Positions 51,348 to 61,341 of a DNA stretch of 64,000 nucleotides are shown in pieces; within the stretch, counting starts at the first letter, position 1, and every line of letters starts with the position of its first letter. A model generated the notes under the pieces. It was not told the DNA's origin. It worked only from the letters and a program-made list of their open reading frames with translations, and searched no databases. The stretch spans positions 1,054,001-1,118,000 of the forward strand of contig NZ_CP019706.1 of assembly GCF_002101395.1 (NCBI RefSeq), given 5' to 3'. The DNA comes from Pantoea alhagi (GTDB lineage Bacteria > Pseudomonadota > Gammaproteobacteria > Enterobacterales > Enterobacteriaceae). The position numbers were made by a program, and so were the translations under genes.

Positions 51348-52105
51348 TTCTCTCTTCCATTACTGGTTTTATAACTTATTAATCACGGTTGTTACTGACT
51401 TTTTTTGTGTGGCAATCAAGGGCAAAAAAGCTGATAAAAAATGGCCTTTATTGATTCAATTTTCTGAATCACAACTTTAGAATTTGTAAAATTCTTCCTA
51501 CATCAATGGTTTCCCTGTCAGCGGAATCGGTTCCAAAGTTTAGTCTATTTGTTGTTTAACGCAGTTTTACTCAAACATACCGCTGAACACCCATAAGGAA
51601 AAACATTCAAATAATTTATAAACAGAACGATAATCCAACACCTAAAAGATGAAAATGGCAAAATTAATTGAAGTAATCTTCTCTTTCATCCTCTTGCCAG
51701 TTACTGATTTTCATTTTTTAAATGCCTTTTATCCCCTGTTGTATGCGTTTCCACCACCAGTAAACAACCAGGCCACTTAAAGGGGTAGCCGCTACTTTTC
51801 TTCAGCCAGTTCCGGCCTAAAAAATTATCCACTAAAATTTAGTAATATTAAGGCTTTAATGACAAATGTTATGCTGACCCGGTACGAAGAACAGTTAAAA
51901 AACAGGAGGCGAGCTACAGCTTCTCAAAGCGAAAAGATTTTTGTAATGAAAACCTTTACAAAAGCTTAAACTGACGCCAATATAGGGCTTCAGTTAATTC
52001 CTTGCTTGACTGTGTCAGTAAATTAATGTTTTCTGTATATGAACGCTGGCGCACATCACATATTTTAATGAATCATTTAACAGATACGTTGAGATTTGCT
52101 AAGGT
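51348..52105. other. AT-rich gene-free stretch between mtgA and arcZ
   Basis: About 750 bases have no open frame of gene length and are clearly richer in A and T than the neighbours. In E. coli elbB lies here; no ElbB-like coding sequence is visible. A 43-codon frame (51649-51780, plus strand) encodes a hydrophobic peptide beginning MKMAKLIEVIFSF but lacks a good ribosome site. An AGGAGG at 51903-51908 is not followed by a usable start. A GTAAATTA-ATGTTT pattern at 52018-52031 weakly resembles an ArcA site ahead of arcZ. Confidence 0.7.
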
Positions 52106-52234
52106 GTGTCAAAGCGTTAACCAATACCATGCTTGTGCCGCTTGTGAACTCTTCAAAGAAATGGCGTGAGCAACCTTTTCCCTGGTGTTGGCGCAGTATT
52201 CGCGCACCCCGGCACAAGCCGGGGTCATTTTTTT
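52106..52234 (+). ncRNA. arcZ: Small RNA ArcZ
   Basis: ArcZ is an Hfq-dependent small RNA that activates rpoS translation and represses motility and other genes; in E. coli ArcA represses it and it base-pairs with arcB mRNA. The 3' part from about 52178, containing CCCTGGTGTTGGCGCAGTA and the CACCCCGG stem, matches the processed E. coli ArcZ except in the terminator loop. It ends in seven T at 52228-52234, abutting the arcB stop codon on the other strand. The 5' half is less conserved, so the 5' end (52104-52108, after a TTGCTAAG -10-like element) is approximate. Confidence 0.88.
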
Positions 52235-54570
52235 CAGCGTCCTGCTTCCTGTTGTTCAATCCATTCCCGCAATACGGCCACATCATGCCGCCATTCTTGT
52301 TTGAGCTCGTCGATCCATTCCTGCACGTTATCCCACCATGCTGGCAGTTCCGGACTCTGAATTTGCTTCGCTAGCTGCTGTAGGTGCTGTAAGCCAACCG
52401 AGCCCGCAGCGCCTTTGATTTTATGCCCTTCCTCAGCAATTCCCTTTTGATCGCGCGCCATCATGTTGGAATCCAGCACCGCCAGATAGCCGGGCAACAG
52501 CTGCTCAAACATATCAAGGCTGCGGGTAATAAGTGACGGGCCGACCAGCTCGGCATATTGCTCCAGCATTGGCAGGTCAAGTAACGCCAGTTTCTTTTCA
52601 TCCAGTTGAGCGTGCGGCTCGATCGGAGCGCTCTCCTGATAGTCCCAAAACTTTTTGATCATTGCCGTTAATGCCGGCACCGCCAGCGGTTTACTGAGTA
52701 CGTCATCCATGCCCGCATCCAGATACTCTTTTTTGTCTTTCAGGACATTGGCCGTCAGCGCGATCAGCGGCGGCAGGCTCTGCCCGCTAAAGCGCTGATG
52801 AATGGCGCGCGCCACATCCAAACCCGTCATATCCGGTAGCTGAATATCCAGTAACACCAGATCAAATTCATCGGGATCAAACATATCCAGCGCCGCCTGT
52901 CCGGTCATGGCGACCTCAACGCTATTCCCCAGCTTCTCCAGTACAGAACGCGCAACGACAACGTTTAACTCAATATCCTCAACCAGCAGCACATGTAGCG
53001 CAGGCAGCGGCATCTCGTCGGCCAGCATCTCATCTTCTACCTCTTCAGCGATTTGCGGCGCGTTTAGCGTCACCGTAAAGCACGCTCCTTCGCCTGGCTG
53101 GCTGCGCACGGTGATATCCCCGCCCATGGCCTGCGCTAAACGTCGGGATACCGCAAGGCCGATACCGGTGCCGGTAGCGGGTTTGCCGCCGAGCTGGTCT
53201 TTAACCTGATAATACATCGCAAAGATTTTATCCTGCTCATCAAGCGGGATCCCCATCCCGGAATCTTCCACTTCAAAGCGTAGTTTCTCTGCCTCATAGG
53301 CAACCCGCACGATAATCTCACCCTGTTGAGTGAATTTCACCGCGTTACCAATCAGGTTCCACAGGATCTGACGCAGGCGTGTGCCGTCGGCGACGATTTT
53401 ATGAGGCAGCGGCAGCTGAGGTTGCAGGACAAACTTCAATCCTTTCGGCTGGGCCAGCAGGCCGGATAAATTCTCTAAATCTGCAAGAAAGCCGGTAAAA
53501 TCGAGCGGCTGATTATCCAGCTGTACCTTACGGCGCTCGATCTTATCCATCTCGATCACATCATTAAAAATATTGCCCAGCGTTATCGCAGAAACATGAA
53601 TGGTTTTGAGATATTTAAGCTGTTCCTGATTCAGCTCGGTATCCAGCAAAATACGGCTGAGGCCAACAATGCCGTTAAGCGGCGTACGCAGCTCGTGGCT
53701 GATGGTTGAGATAAAAGTGGTCTTCTCACGGCTGGCGTTCTCCAGCGCGTCCTGATAGCGCTTACGCTCGGTAATATCGCGACCAAAACCCATCAGGCCG
53801 CTGCGTTTGCCTACGCGGTCGTAATAAGGCACTTTACGGATCTCAAAGCAGGCTTTGCGTCCGTCGGGATATTGCAGCCACTGCTCATAGGTTAGCGAAA
53901 CGTTATGCCGGAAAACTTTTTCATCCGTTTCCAGCACTTTTGTCGCGGCTTCTTCATCGTAAACATCTTTTGGCGTCAGGCCGATCAACTGTTTTTCACT
54001 TTTTCCTGTTAGCAGCTCCATTGCCCGGTTACAGCCGGAAAATTGCTGATCGATATTGCGGTAAAAAACCAGATCCGGTGAGGCATCCAGAAAGGATCTC
54101 AGGAAAGATGATTGTTGCTCCAGTTCGATTTGCGCCTGCTCGCGACGCGCCATCTCCTCTTTTAACTTATCCACTACCAGCAAACGCGCCTCTTCCGCTT
54201 TAATACGGTCGGTAATCTCCTGATTGAGCTGGCTAATGGTCTCCTTCATCTGCTGATTAAGCTCCAGATCGCGATGGCGCATCTCTTCCAGCTTCTCTAC
54301 CAGCCGCGAAAGCCGCTGTCGCGACTCTTCCAGTTGTTCAACAACAACCGACAAAAAATAGACGGCCCACGGCGTAATCAGCAGCCCAAAGAACACGGAG
54401 CGCACCATATCAATACTTTCAACATGGCCGCGCAGCAGCATGGTGACCGCCATCTGCACTACCATTGCCAGTACCACCAGCGCCGAGGCTAACAGCAGGG
54501 AAAAGCGAATCAGCCCCAGCTTTACCATTAAATCGACATAATATTGCGCCAACAGACGAATTTGTTTCAT
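52234..54570 (-). CDS. arcB: Aerobic respiration control sensor kinase ArcB
   Basis: ArcB is the tripartite hybrid kinase that senses quinone redox state and phosphorylates ArcA. Two N-terminal transmembrane helices (about 23-47 and 57-78) are followed by a leucine-zipper-like coiled coil and a PAS domain with the redox cysteines C180 and C241. The transmitter has H292 (STISHELRTPLNG), the receiver D576 region (LVLLDIQLPDMTG) and the Hpt domain H717 region (EEGHKIKGAAGS). The ATG at 54570 gives 778 residues as in E. coli. ArcZ abuts its 3' end; yhcC is absent upstream. Confidence 0.98.
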   Translation of the reverse strand: MKQIRLLAQYYVDLMVKLGLIRFSLLLASALVVLAMVVQMAVTMLLRGHVESIDMVRSVFFGLLITPWAVYFLSVVVEQLEESRQRLSRLVEKLEEMRHRDLELNQQMKETISQLNQEITDRIKAEEARLLVVDKLKEEMARREQAQIELEQQSSFLRSFLDASPDLVFYRNIDQQFSGCNRAMELLTGKSEKQLIGLTPKDVYDEEAATKVLETDEKVFRHNVSLTYEQWLQYPDGRKACFEIRKVPYYDRVGKRSGLMGFGRDITERKRYQDALENASREKTTFISTISHELRTPLNGIVGLSRILLDTELNQEQLKYLKTIHVSAITLGNIFNDVIEMDKIERRKVQLDNQPLDFTGFLADLENLSGLLAQPKGLKFVLQPQLPLPHKIVADGTRLRQILWNLIGNAVKFTQQGEIIVRVAYEAEKLRFEVEDSGMGIPLDEQDKIFAMYYQVKDQLGGKPATGTGIGLAVSRRLAQAMGGDITVRSQPGEGACFTVTLNAPQIAEEVEDEMLADEMPLPALHVLLVEDIELNVVVARSVLEKLGNSVEVAMTGQAALDMFDPDEFDLVLLDIQLPDMTGLDVARAIHQRFSGQSLPPLIALTANVLKDKKEYLDAGMDDVLSKPLAVPALTAMIKKFWDYQESAPIEPHAQLDEKKLALLDLPMLEQYAELVGPSLITRSLDMFEQLLPGYLAVLDSNMMARDQKGIAEEGHKIKGAAGSVGLQHLQQLAKQIQSPELPAWWDNVQEWIDELKQEWRHDVAVLREWIEQQEAGR

Positions 54571-55428
54571 ATCAGCTTCCTTTGGGGTCTCTTTTTCCAT
54601 CATACCCCACTTTAATGTCAACGGGACGTGACAAGCTCAAACGCGTCTTTAACAGAGAAATAGCCGAAGCTGCACTATTAAAGTGCAAATAAACCCGTTT
54701 TAGCCAGTAAAGAAGGTTAGCGGGTCAAAAGCATTGACTATTTTATTAACTCGCATACATTGAAGGGCCCTGTTGATAACAGGTTTATTTCCCGACATCT
54801 GATGCTTTTCAAGGCAATGCCTGCGCAATGTCTTTGTCCTTCCATTACCTTAACGAATAATCATTCAAATTAAGCAGCTATTTAGTCACTATTCGCTTGA
54901 TTAATTTTTCTTATAACTCCGCCGTGCTTTATACAAAAAAGACGCCATAAGAAAAACAGATGCATCCTGCAGTTCATGGGGATTTAATAGCAGATAATGC
55001 TGCAATACGCGCCAGCACTAGCATGGTGCAGAGATTTGGCCACTGCACTATAGTGAGACAGCTCACACTATGCGGGTATAGATACCGTTGCCGTCTGCCA
55101 CCAAAACCCCGTTAAAAACCATATTTAACAATAGCTTAATCTAAAAAACCGTAAAAAAGCACAAGCAAGAACGCTATTTGACCTCTTTGCGCTTTCCCGA
55201 TAAGTTGGAAATCCGCTGGAAGCTTTTCGGATGAGTGTTCCACTCATCATATTTATGCAGTAATTGAGATTCCCTCTGAAACAAGTCCGCAATACTTGTG
55301 ACACCGATGCCTGAGGCCATGAATGGGAGCACGCGACCGGTAGCGTATGATGCGCAATCCTGCCGCCCGCCCTTTCTACGCCCGCCGTCGGCGCCGGGAA
55401 TCCGCAGAGCCTGGGGAGGTTCACTGAA
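54571..55428. other. Long arcB-gltB intergenic region with gltB promoter and leader
   Basis: The 858 bases between divergent arcB and gltB contain no convincing gene; yhcC, which lies here in E. coli, is absent. The arcB-proximal part (54600-55000) is AT-rich and would suit Lrp or IHF binding. A CRP-like site and a -10-like TATAGA lie near 55050-55085. The last 110 bases before gltB are GC-rich leader. The frame leading into gltB is closed by a TGA at 55348-55350. Confidence 0.6.
55052..55082 (+). promoter_or_regulatory. CRP-like site overlapping a candidate gltBD promoter
   Basis: AGTGAGACAGCTCACA (55052-55067) matches TGTGA-N6-TCACA at nine of ten positions. A TGAGAC -35-like element overlaps it, and TATAGA (55077-55082) lies 17 bases beyond as a -10, so CRP bound here would block polymerase. 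CRP control of gltBDF is known in E. coli. The promoter is predicted by eye, about 340 bases before gltB. Confidence 0.45.
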
Positions 55429-58400
55429 ATGTTGTACGATAAATCCCTTGAAAAGGATAACTGTGGTTTCGGCCTGATCGCTCATATTGAAGGCGAACCC
55501 AGCCATAAAGTAGTGCGCACCGCGATTCACGCCCTGGCTCGCATGCAGCACCGCGGCGCAATTCTTGCTGATGGCAAAACCGGTGACGGCTGTGGCCTGC
55601 TATTACAAAAGCCCGATCGTTTTTTCCGCATCATTGCGGAAGAACAGAACTGGCGCTTAGCCAAAAATTACGCGGTCGGCATGCTGTTCCTGAGCAAGGA
55701 CGATGAGCAAGCCCGCGCCAGCCGTCGCATTGTCGAAGAAGAAGTGCTGCGCGAAACCTTATCGATTGTTGGCTGGCGCGAAGTGCCAACCAATCAGGAC
55801 GTGTTGGGCGAAATCGCCCTCTCCTCTCTGCCGCGCATTGAGCAAATTTTTATTAACGCCCCCGCTGGCTGGCGTCCACGTGATATGGAACGCCGCCTGT
55901 ATATGGCGCGTCGTCGTATTGAAAAGCGTATCGAAGCGCTGGGCGATAAAGAGTTCTATATTTGCAGCTTCTCCAACCAGGTCAATATCTATAAAGGTCT
56001 CTGTATGCCGGCGGACCTGCCGCGCTTCTACCTTGACCTGGCGGATCTGCGCATGGAATCGGCCATCTGCCTGTTCCATCAGCGCTTTTCCACGAATACC
56101 GTGCCGCGCTGGCCGCTGGCGCAGCCGTTCCGCTATATGGCGCATAACGGTGAAATTAATACCATTGCCGGTAACCGGCAGTGGGCACGCGCACGCGCCT
56201 ATAAATTCCAGACGCCGCTGATCCCCGATTTGCAGGATGCCTCACCGTTTGTGAATGAAACCGGCTCTGACTCCAGCTCCATGGATAATATGCTGGAACT
56301 GTTCCTGAATGGCGGGATGGATCTGATCCGCGCGATGCGTCTGCTGGTGCCGCCTGCCTGGCAAAATAATCCAAATATGGATCCTGAGCTGCGCGCCTTT
56401 TTTGACTTTAACTCCATGCATATGGAACCGTGGGACGGCCCGGCCGGCATTGTAATGTCTGATGGTCGCTATGCAGCCTGTAACCTCGACCGTAACGGTC
56501 TGCGGCCGGCGCGCTATGTGATCACCAAAGATAAGCTGATCACCTGCGCCTCTGAAGTCGGTATCTGGGATTATCAGCCAGATGAGGTGCTGGAAAAAGG
56601 CCGCGTTGGGCCCGGCGAACTGATGGTTATCGATACCCGAGCGGGCCGTATTCTGCACTCCGCCGAAACCGATAACGACCTGAAAAGCCGTCATCCCTAC
56701 CAGTCATGGATGGAGAAAAACGTTAAGCGCCTGATCCCGTTTGAGGATCTGCCTGACGATCAGGTTGGCCGCCGCGAGCTGGATGACACCACGCTTGCCA
56801 CTTACCAGAAACAGTTCGCCTACAGCAGCGAAGAGTTGGATCAGATTATTCGCGTGCTGGGTGAAAACGGTCAGGAAGCGGTGGGCTCAATGGGCGATGA
56901 TACCCCGTTCGCCGTGCTTTCCAGCCGTCCACGCATTATTTATGACTATTTCCGCCAGCAGTTCGCACAGGTCACTAACCCGCCGATCGATCCGCTGCGT
57001 GAAAATCATGTTATGTCGCTGGCGACCAGCATCGGTCGCGAGATGAATGTCTTCTGCGAAGCGGAAGGCCAGGCACATCGCGTCTCGTTTAAGTCGCCTA
57101 TCCTGCTCTATTCCGACTTCCGTCAGTTGACAACGATGGAAGGCGAATACTATCGCGCCGATACGCTTGACTGCACCTTTAATCCCGCAGAGCAAACGCT
57201 GGAAGCGACGATGCATCAGCTTTGCGATCGGGCTGAAAGCATGGTGCGTAACGGTACCGTACTGCTGGTGCTCTCCGATCGGGCTATTGCAGAAGATCGT
57301 CTGCCGGTGCCGGCACCGATGACGGTGGGGGCGATTCAGGCGCGCCTGGTTGAGAAAAACCTGCGCTGCGATGCCAATATCATTGTCGAAACCGCCAGCG
57401 CGCGCGATCCGCATCACTTCGCCGTACTGCTGGGATTCGGCGCGACCGCTATCTACCCTTACCTTGCCTATGAATCACTGGCGAAAATGGCGGATAGCGG
57501 CGTGATTGAGAAAGATTACCGTACGCTGATGTTGAACTACCGTAACGGTATCAACAAAGGCCTGTATAAGATCATGTCCAAAATGGGCATCTCAACCATC
57601 GCCTCTTACCGCTGCTCCAGGCTGTTTGAAGCGGTTGGCCTGCATAAAGAAGTCTCTTCGCTCTGCTTCCAGGGCGTGGTTAGCCGTATCAATGGCGCCA
57701 GCTTCGCGGATTTCCAGCAGGATCTAATTAATCTGGCAAAACGCGCCTGGCTTCAGCGCAAGCCGCTGGAACAGGGCGGTCTGCTGAAATATGTGCATGG
57801 CGGGGAGTACCATGCGTATAACCCCGACGTGGTGGCAACGCTGCAAAAAGCGGTGCAGAGTGGAGAATATAGCGATTACCAGCTCTATGCCCGCGAGGTA
57901 AACGAGCGTCCGGTCGCTACGCTGCGCGATCTGCTGGCGATCCAGCCAGGCACCCAGCCGGTAAGGCTGGATGAGGTTGAGCCTGCCAGCGAACTCTACA
58001 AGCGTTTTGATACCGCTGCGATGTCCATTGGCGCGCTGAGCCCGGAAGCCCATGAATCGCTGGCTGAGGCGATGAACAGCCTGGGCGGCTACTCTAACTC
58101 CGGCGAAGGCGGTGAAGATCCGGCGCGTTACGGAACCAATAAAGTGTCGCGCATCAAACAGGTTGCTTCCGGCCGCTTTGGCGTTACGCCCGCTTATCTG
58201 GTTAACGCAGATGTTATCCAGATCAAAGTGGCGCAGGGCGCGAAACCTGGCGAAGGTGGACAGCTGCCGGGCGATAAGGTGACACCTTATATCGCTAAGC
58301 TGCGTTATTCCGTACCGGGCGTGACCCTGATTTCACCGCCGCCGCATCATGATATCTACTCGATTGAAGATTTGGCGCAGCTGATTTTCGATCTGAAGCA

Positions 58401-59898
58401 GGTTAACCCGAAGGCGATGATTTCCGTGAAGCTGGTTTCAGAACCGGGCGTGGGAACGATCGCTACCGGCGTGGCAAAAGCCTATGCCGATTTGATCACT
58501 ATCGCTGGCTATGATGGCGGTACCGGTGCCAGCCCGCTCAGCTCGGTGAAGTATGCTGGCTGCCCATGGGAACTGGGGCTGGTGGAAACGCAGCAGGCGC
58601 TGGTGGCCAACGGCCTGCGCCATAAGATCCGTCTGCAGGTTGATGGCGGTCTGAAAACCGGGCGCGATATCATCAAAGCGGCGATTCTCGGTGCAGAGAG
58701 CTTTGGCTTTGGCACCGGCCCTATGGTGGCGCTCGGCTGTAAATATCTGCGTATTTGCCATCTGAATAACTGTGCAACCGGTGTGGCAACCCAGGATGAA
58801 AAGCTGCGTAAGAATCATTACCACGGTCTGCCGTATCGCGTAACCAATTACTTCCAGTTTATCGCACAGGAAACGCGGGAAATTATGGCGGAGCTGGGTG
58901 TTAAACGGCTGGTGGATCTGATTGGCCGCACTGACCTGTTAACCGTGCTGGAAGGCTTCACAGCGAAACAGCAGAACCTGGATCTCTCTTCATTGCTGGT
59001 AACGGCTACGCCGATGCCGGGTAAAGCGGTGTACTGCACTGAAAGCAGTAACCCGCCGTTTGATAATGGCGACCTTAACAAAGCGCTATTGCAACAGGCG
59101 ATGCCTTACGTAGAAGCGAAGCAGAGCAAAACTTTCTGGTTTGACATTCGCAATACCGATCGCTCCGTTGGCGCGACGCTCTCCGGCGCTATCGCCGCAA
59201 TCCATGGCGATCAGGGACTGGCAGCCGATCCAATCCGAGTGCACTACAGCGGCACAGCAGGACAAAGTTTTGGCGTATGGAACGCCGGCGGCGTTGAGCA
59301 GATCCTTACCGGCGACGCCAATGACTATGTGGGCAAAGGGATGGCTGGCGGCACACTGGCTATCCGTCCGCCAGTGGGTTCAGCATTCCGCAGCCACGAA
59401 GCCACCATTGCCGGCAATACCTGCCTGTATGGCGCGACCGGCGGTAAATTGTTTGCGGCAGGCCGCGCAGGCGAACGTTTCGCCGTGCGTAACTCAGGTG
59501 CGATTACTGTGGTAGAAGGCATCGGCGATAACGGCTGTGAATATATGACCGGCGGCATTGTTTGCATCCTGGGTAAAACCGGCGTCAACTTTGGCGCAGG
59601 GATGACCGGTGGTTTTGCCTACGTACTGGATGAAGATGGCGAATTCCGCAAACGGGTTAACCCGGAGCTGGTAGAAGTGCTGAATGTGGACGAGCTGGCG
59701 ATTCATGAAGAGCATCTGCGTGGTTTAATCACCGAGCATGTTCAGTATACCGGATCGGCGCGCGGCGAAGAGATCCTGGCTAACTGGCCGGAGTGGGCTT
59801 CCCGGTTTGCGCTGGTCAAACCAAAATCCAGTGATGTCAAAGCCTTGTTGGGGCATCGCAGTCGTTCCGCAGCCGAGCTGCGGGTGCAGGCGCAGTAA
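55429..59898 (+). CDS. gltB: Glutamate synthase (NADPH) large subunit
   Basis: GltB releases ammonia from glutamine and makes glutamate from 2-oxoglutarate. An 11-residue propeptide MLYDKSLEKDN is removed to expose C12, the N-terminal nucleophile of the class II amidotransferase domain (CGFGLIAH). The central domain, the FMN domain (GYDGGTGASPLSS) with its [3Fe-4S] cysteines in CKYLRICHLNNCATG, and the C-terminal beta-helix (GAITVVEGIGDNGCEYMTGG) follow. It has 1489 residues (E. coli 1486). GGGGAGG precedes the ATG. gltD starts ten bases after its stop. Confidence 0.98.
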   Translation: MLYDKSLEKDNCGFGLIAHIEGEPSHKVVRTAIHALARMQHRGAILADGKTGDGCGLLLQKPDRFFRIIAEEQNWRLAKNYAVGMLFLSKDDEQARASRRIVEEEVLRETLSIVGWREVPTNQDVLGEIALSSLPRIEQIFINAPAGWRPRDMERRLYMARRRIEKRIEALGDKEFYICSFSNQVNIYKGLCMPADLPRFYLDLADLRMESAICLFHQRFSTNTVPRWPLAQPFRYMAHNGEINTIAGNRQWARARAYKFQTPLIPDLQDASPFVNETGSDSSSMDNMLELFLNGGMDLIRAMRLLVPPAWQNNPNMDPELRAFFDFNSMHMEPWDGPAGIVMSDGRYAACNLDRNGLRPARYVITKDKLITCASEVGIWDYQPDEVLEKGRVGPGELMVIDTRAGRILHSAETDNDLKSRHPYQSWMEKNVKRLIPFEDLPDDQVGRRELDDTTLATYQKQFAYSSEELDQIIRVLGENGQEAVGSMGDDTPFAVLSSRPRIIYDYFRQQFAQVTNPPIDPLRENHVMSLATSIGREMNVFCEAEGQAHRVSFKSPILLYSDFRQLTTMEGEYYRADTLDCTFNPAEQTLEATMHQLCDRAESMVRNGTVLLVLSDRAIAEDRLPVPAPMTVGAIQARLVEKNLRCDANIIVETASARDPHHFAVLLGFGATAIYPYLAYESLAKMADSGVIEKDYRTLMLNYRNGINKGLYKIMSKMGISTIASYRCSRLFEAVGLHKEVSSLCFQGVVSRINGASFADFQQDLINLAKRAWLQRKPLEQGGLLKYVHGGEYHAYNPDVVATLQKAVQSGEYSDYQLYAREVNERPVATLRDLLAIQPGTQPVRLDEVEPASELYKRFDTAAMSIGALSPEAHESLAEAMNSLGGYSNSGEGGEDPARYGTNKVSRIKQVASGRFGVTPAYLVNADVIQIKVAQGAKPGEGGQLPGDKVTPYIAKLRYSVPGVTLISPPPHHDIYSIEDLAQLIFDLKQVNPKAMISVKLVSEPGVGTIATGVAKAYADLITIAGYDGGTGASPLSSVKYAGCPWELGLVETQQALVANGLRHKIRLQVDGGLKTGRDIIKAAILGAESFGFGTGPMVALGCKYLRICHLNNCATGVATQDEKLRKNHYHGLPYRVTNYFQFIAQETREIMAELGVKRLVDLIGRTDLLTVLEGFTAKQQNLDLSSLLVTATPMPGKAVYCTESSNPPFDNGDLNKALLQQAMPYVEAKQSKTFWFDIRNTDRSVGATLSGAIAAIHGDQGLAADPIRVHYSGTAGQSFGVWNAGGVEQILTGDANDYVGKGMAGGTLAIRPPVGSAFRSHEATIAGNTCLYGATGGKLFAAGRAGERFAVRNSGAITVVEGIGDNGCEYMTGGIVCILGKTGVNFGAGMTGGFAYVLDEDGEFRKRVNPELVEVLNVDELAIHEEHLRGLITEHVQYTGSARGEEILANWPEWASRFALVKPKSSDVKALLGHRSRSAAELRVQAQ

Positions 59899-59908
59899 GA
59901 GGTAATCA

Positions 59909-61327
59909 ATGAGCCAAAACGTTTATCAGTTTATCGACTTGCAGCGCGTTGATCCGCCGAAAAAACCGCTCAAGATCCGTAAAATTGAGTTTGTAGAAAT
60001 CTACGAACCTTTTTCGGGAAGCCAGGCGAAAGCCCAGGCGGATCGCTGTTTGTCATGCGGTAACCCCTACTGCGAATGGAAATGTCCGGTACACAACTAC
60101 ATCCCGAACTGGCTTAAGCTGGCCAATGAGGGAAGAATTATCGAAGCGGCTGAGCTATCGCACCAGACAAATAGTCTGCCTGAAGTATGTGGGCGTGTTT
60201 GCCCGCAGGATCGCCTGTGCGAAGGCTCCTGTACGCTTAACGATGAGTTTGGCGCTGTCACCATCGGCAACATTGAGCGTTATATCAATGACAAAGCGAT
60301 GGAGATGGGCTGGCGTCCCGATTTGTCGCACGTTAAGCCCACCGGTAAACGCGTAGCGATCATCGGTGCGGGTCCGGCTGGCCTGGCCTGCGCTGATGTC
60401 TTAACCCGCAATGGCGTCAAAGCGGTGGTTTACGATCGTCATCCGGAAATCGGCGGCCTGCTCACCTTTGGTATCCCGGCTTTCAAGCTGGAAAAAGAGG
60501 TTATGACGCGTCGCCGTACAATGTTTACCGAGATGGGCATTGAGTTTCAGCTGAATACTGAAGTTGGCCGTGATGTTCAGCTAAGCGATCTGATCAGTGA
60601 TTTTGATGCGGTGTTCCTGGGCGTTGGCACCTATCAGTCAATGCGTGGTGGACTGGAAAATGAAGATGCGCCGGGCGTGTACGATGCCCTGCCGTTCCTG
60701 ATCGCCAATACGCGTCAAATCATGGGCTTTGACGAGCTGGCTGAGCAACCTTATATCAATATGCAAGGCAAACGCGTGGTGGTATTGGGCGGCGGCGATA
60801 CGGCGATGGACTGCGTACGCACCTCTATTCGTCAGGGCGCTACGCACGTAACCTGCGCCTATCGCCGGGATGAAGAGAACATGCCGGGCTCACGTCGGGA
60901 AGTTAAAAACGCGCGTGAAGAAGGTGTGGAATTCCAGTTCAATCTGCAGCCGTTAGGCGTGGAGATAAACGGTAACGGTCGCGTCTGTGGCGTCAGGGTT
61001 GCCCGCACTGAAATGGGCCAGCCCGATGCGCAAGGCCGTCGTCGTGCTGAAATTGTTGCCGGTTCTGAGCATATTCTGCCCGCCGACGCGGTAGTCGTCG
61101 CCTTTGGCTTCCGTCCGCATAAAATGGAATGGCTGGAGCAGTTTAGCGTCGAGCTTGACGCACAGGGCCGAATCATTGCGCCGGAAGCAGAAGAAAATGC
61201 TTTCCAGACCACTAACCCGAAAATTTTTGCTGGCGGTGATGCGGTACGCGGCTCTGACTTAGTGGTGACTGCGATTGCTGAAGGGCGTAAAGCTGCTGAA
61301 GGGATTATGAACTATCTTGAAGTTTGA
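59909..61327 (+). CDS. gltD: Glutamate synthase (NADPH) small subunit
   Basis: GltD oxidises NADPH and passes electrons through FAD and Fe-S clusters to GltB. The N-terminal cysteine cluster is visible as CLSCGNPYCEWKCPVHNYI and CGRVCPQDRLCEGSC. The FAD motif is IIGAGPAGLACADVL (about 148-162), the NADPH motif VVLGGGDTAMDCVRT, and the C-terminal GGDAVRGSDLVVTAIAEGRKAA closes the FAD site. Its 472 residues equal E. coli. A terminator follows, and sspB converges; the E. coli gltF-yhc-nan block is absent here. Confidence 0.98.
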   Translation: MSQNVYQFIDLQRVDPPKKPLKIRKIEFVEIYEPFSGSQAKAQADRCLSCGNPYCEWKCPVHNYIPNWLKLANEGRIIEAAELSHQTNSLPEVCGRVCPQDRLCEGSCTLNDEFGAVTIGNIERYINDKAMEMGWRPDLSHVKPTGKRVAIIGAGPAGLACADVLTRNGVKAVVYDRHPEIGGLLTFGIPAFKLEKEVMTRRRTMFTEMGIEFQLNTEVGRDVQLSDLISDFDAVFLGVGTYQSMRGGLENEDAPGVYDALPFLIANTRQIMGFDELAEQPYINMQGKRVVVLGGGDTAMDCVRTSIRQGATHVTCAYRRDEENMPGSRREVKNAREEGVEFQFNLQPLGVEINGNGRVCGVRVARTEMGQPDAQGRRRAEIVAGSEHILPADAVVVAFGFRPHKMEWLEQFSVELDAQGRIIAPEAEENAFQTTNPKIFAGGDAVRGSDLVVTAIAEGRKAAEGIMNYLEV

Positions 61328-61341
61328 CCGGACAGCCCAAT

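Noticed and set aside
51900..51990. AGGAGG followed by a short frame MKTFTKA before arcZ
   Set aside because: The ATG is over 30 bases from the AGGAGG and the frame has only seven codons.
55174..55551. Leftward open frames of about 100-125 codons overlapping the gltB start
   Set aside because: They run antisense through the gltB N-terminus and leader without a ribosome site or any family resemblance.
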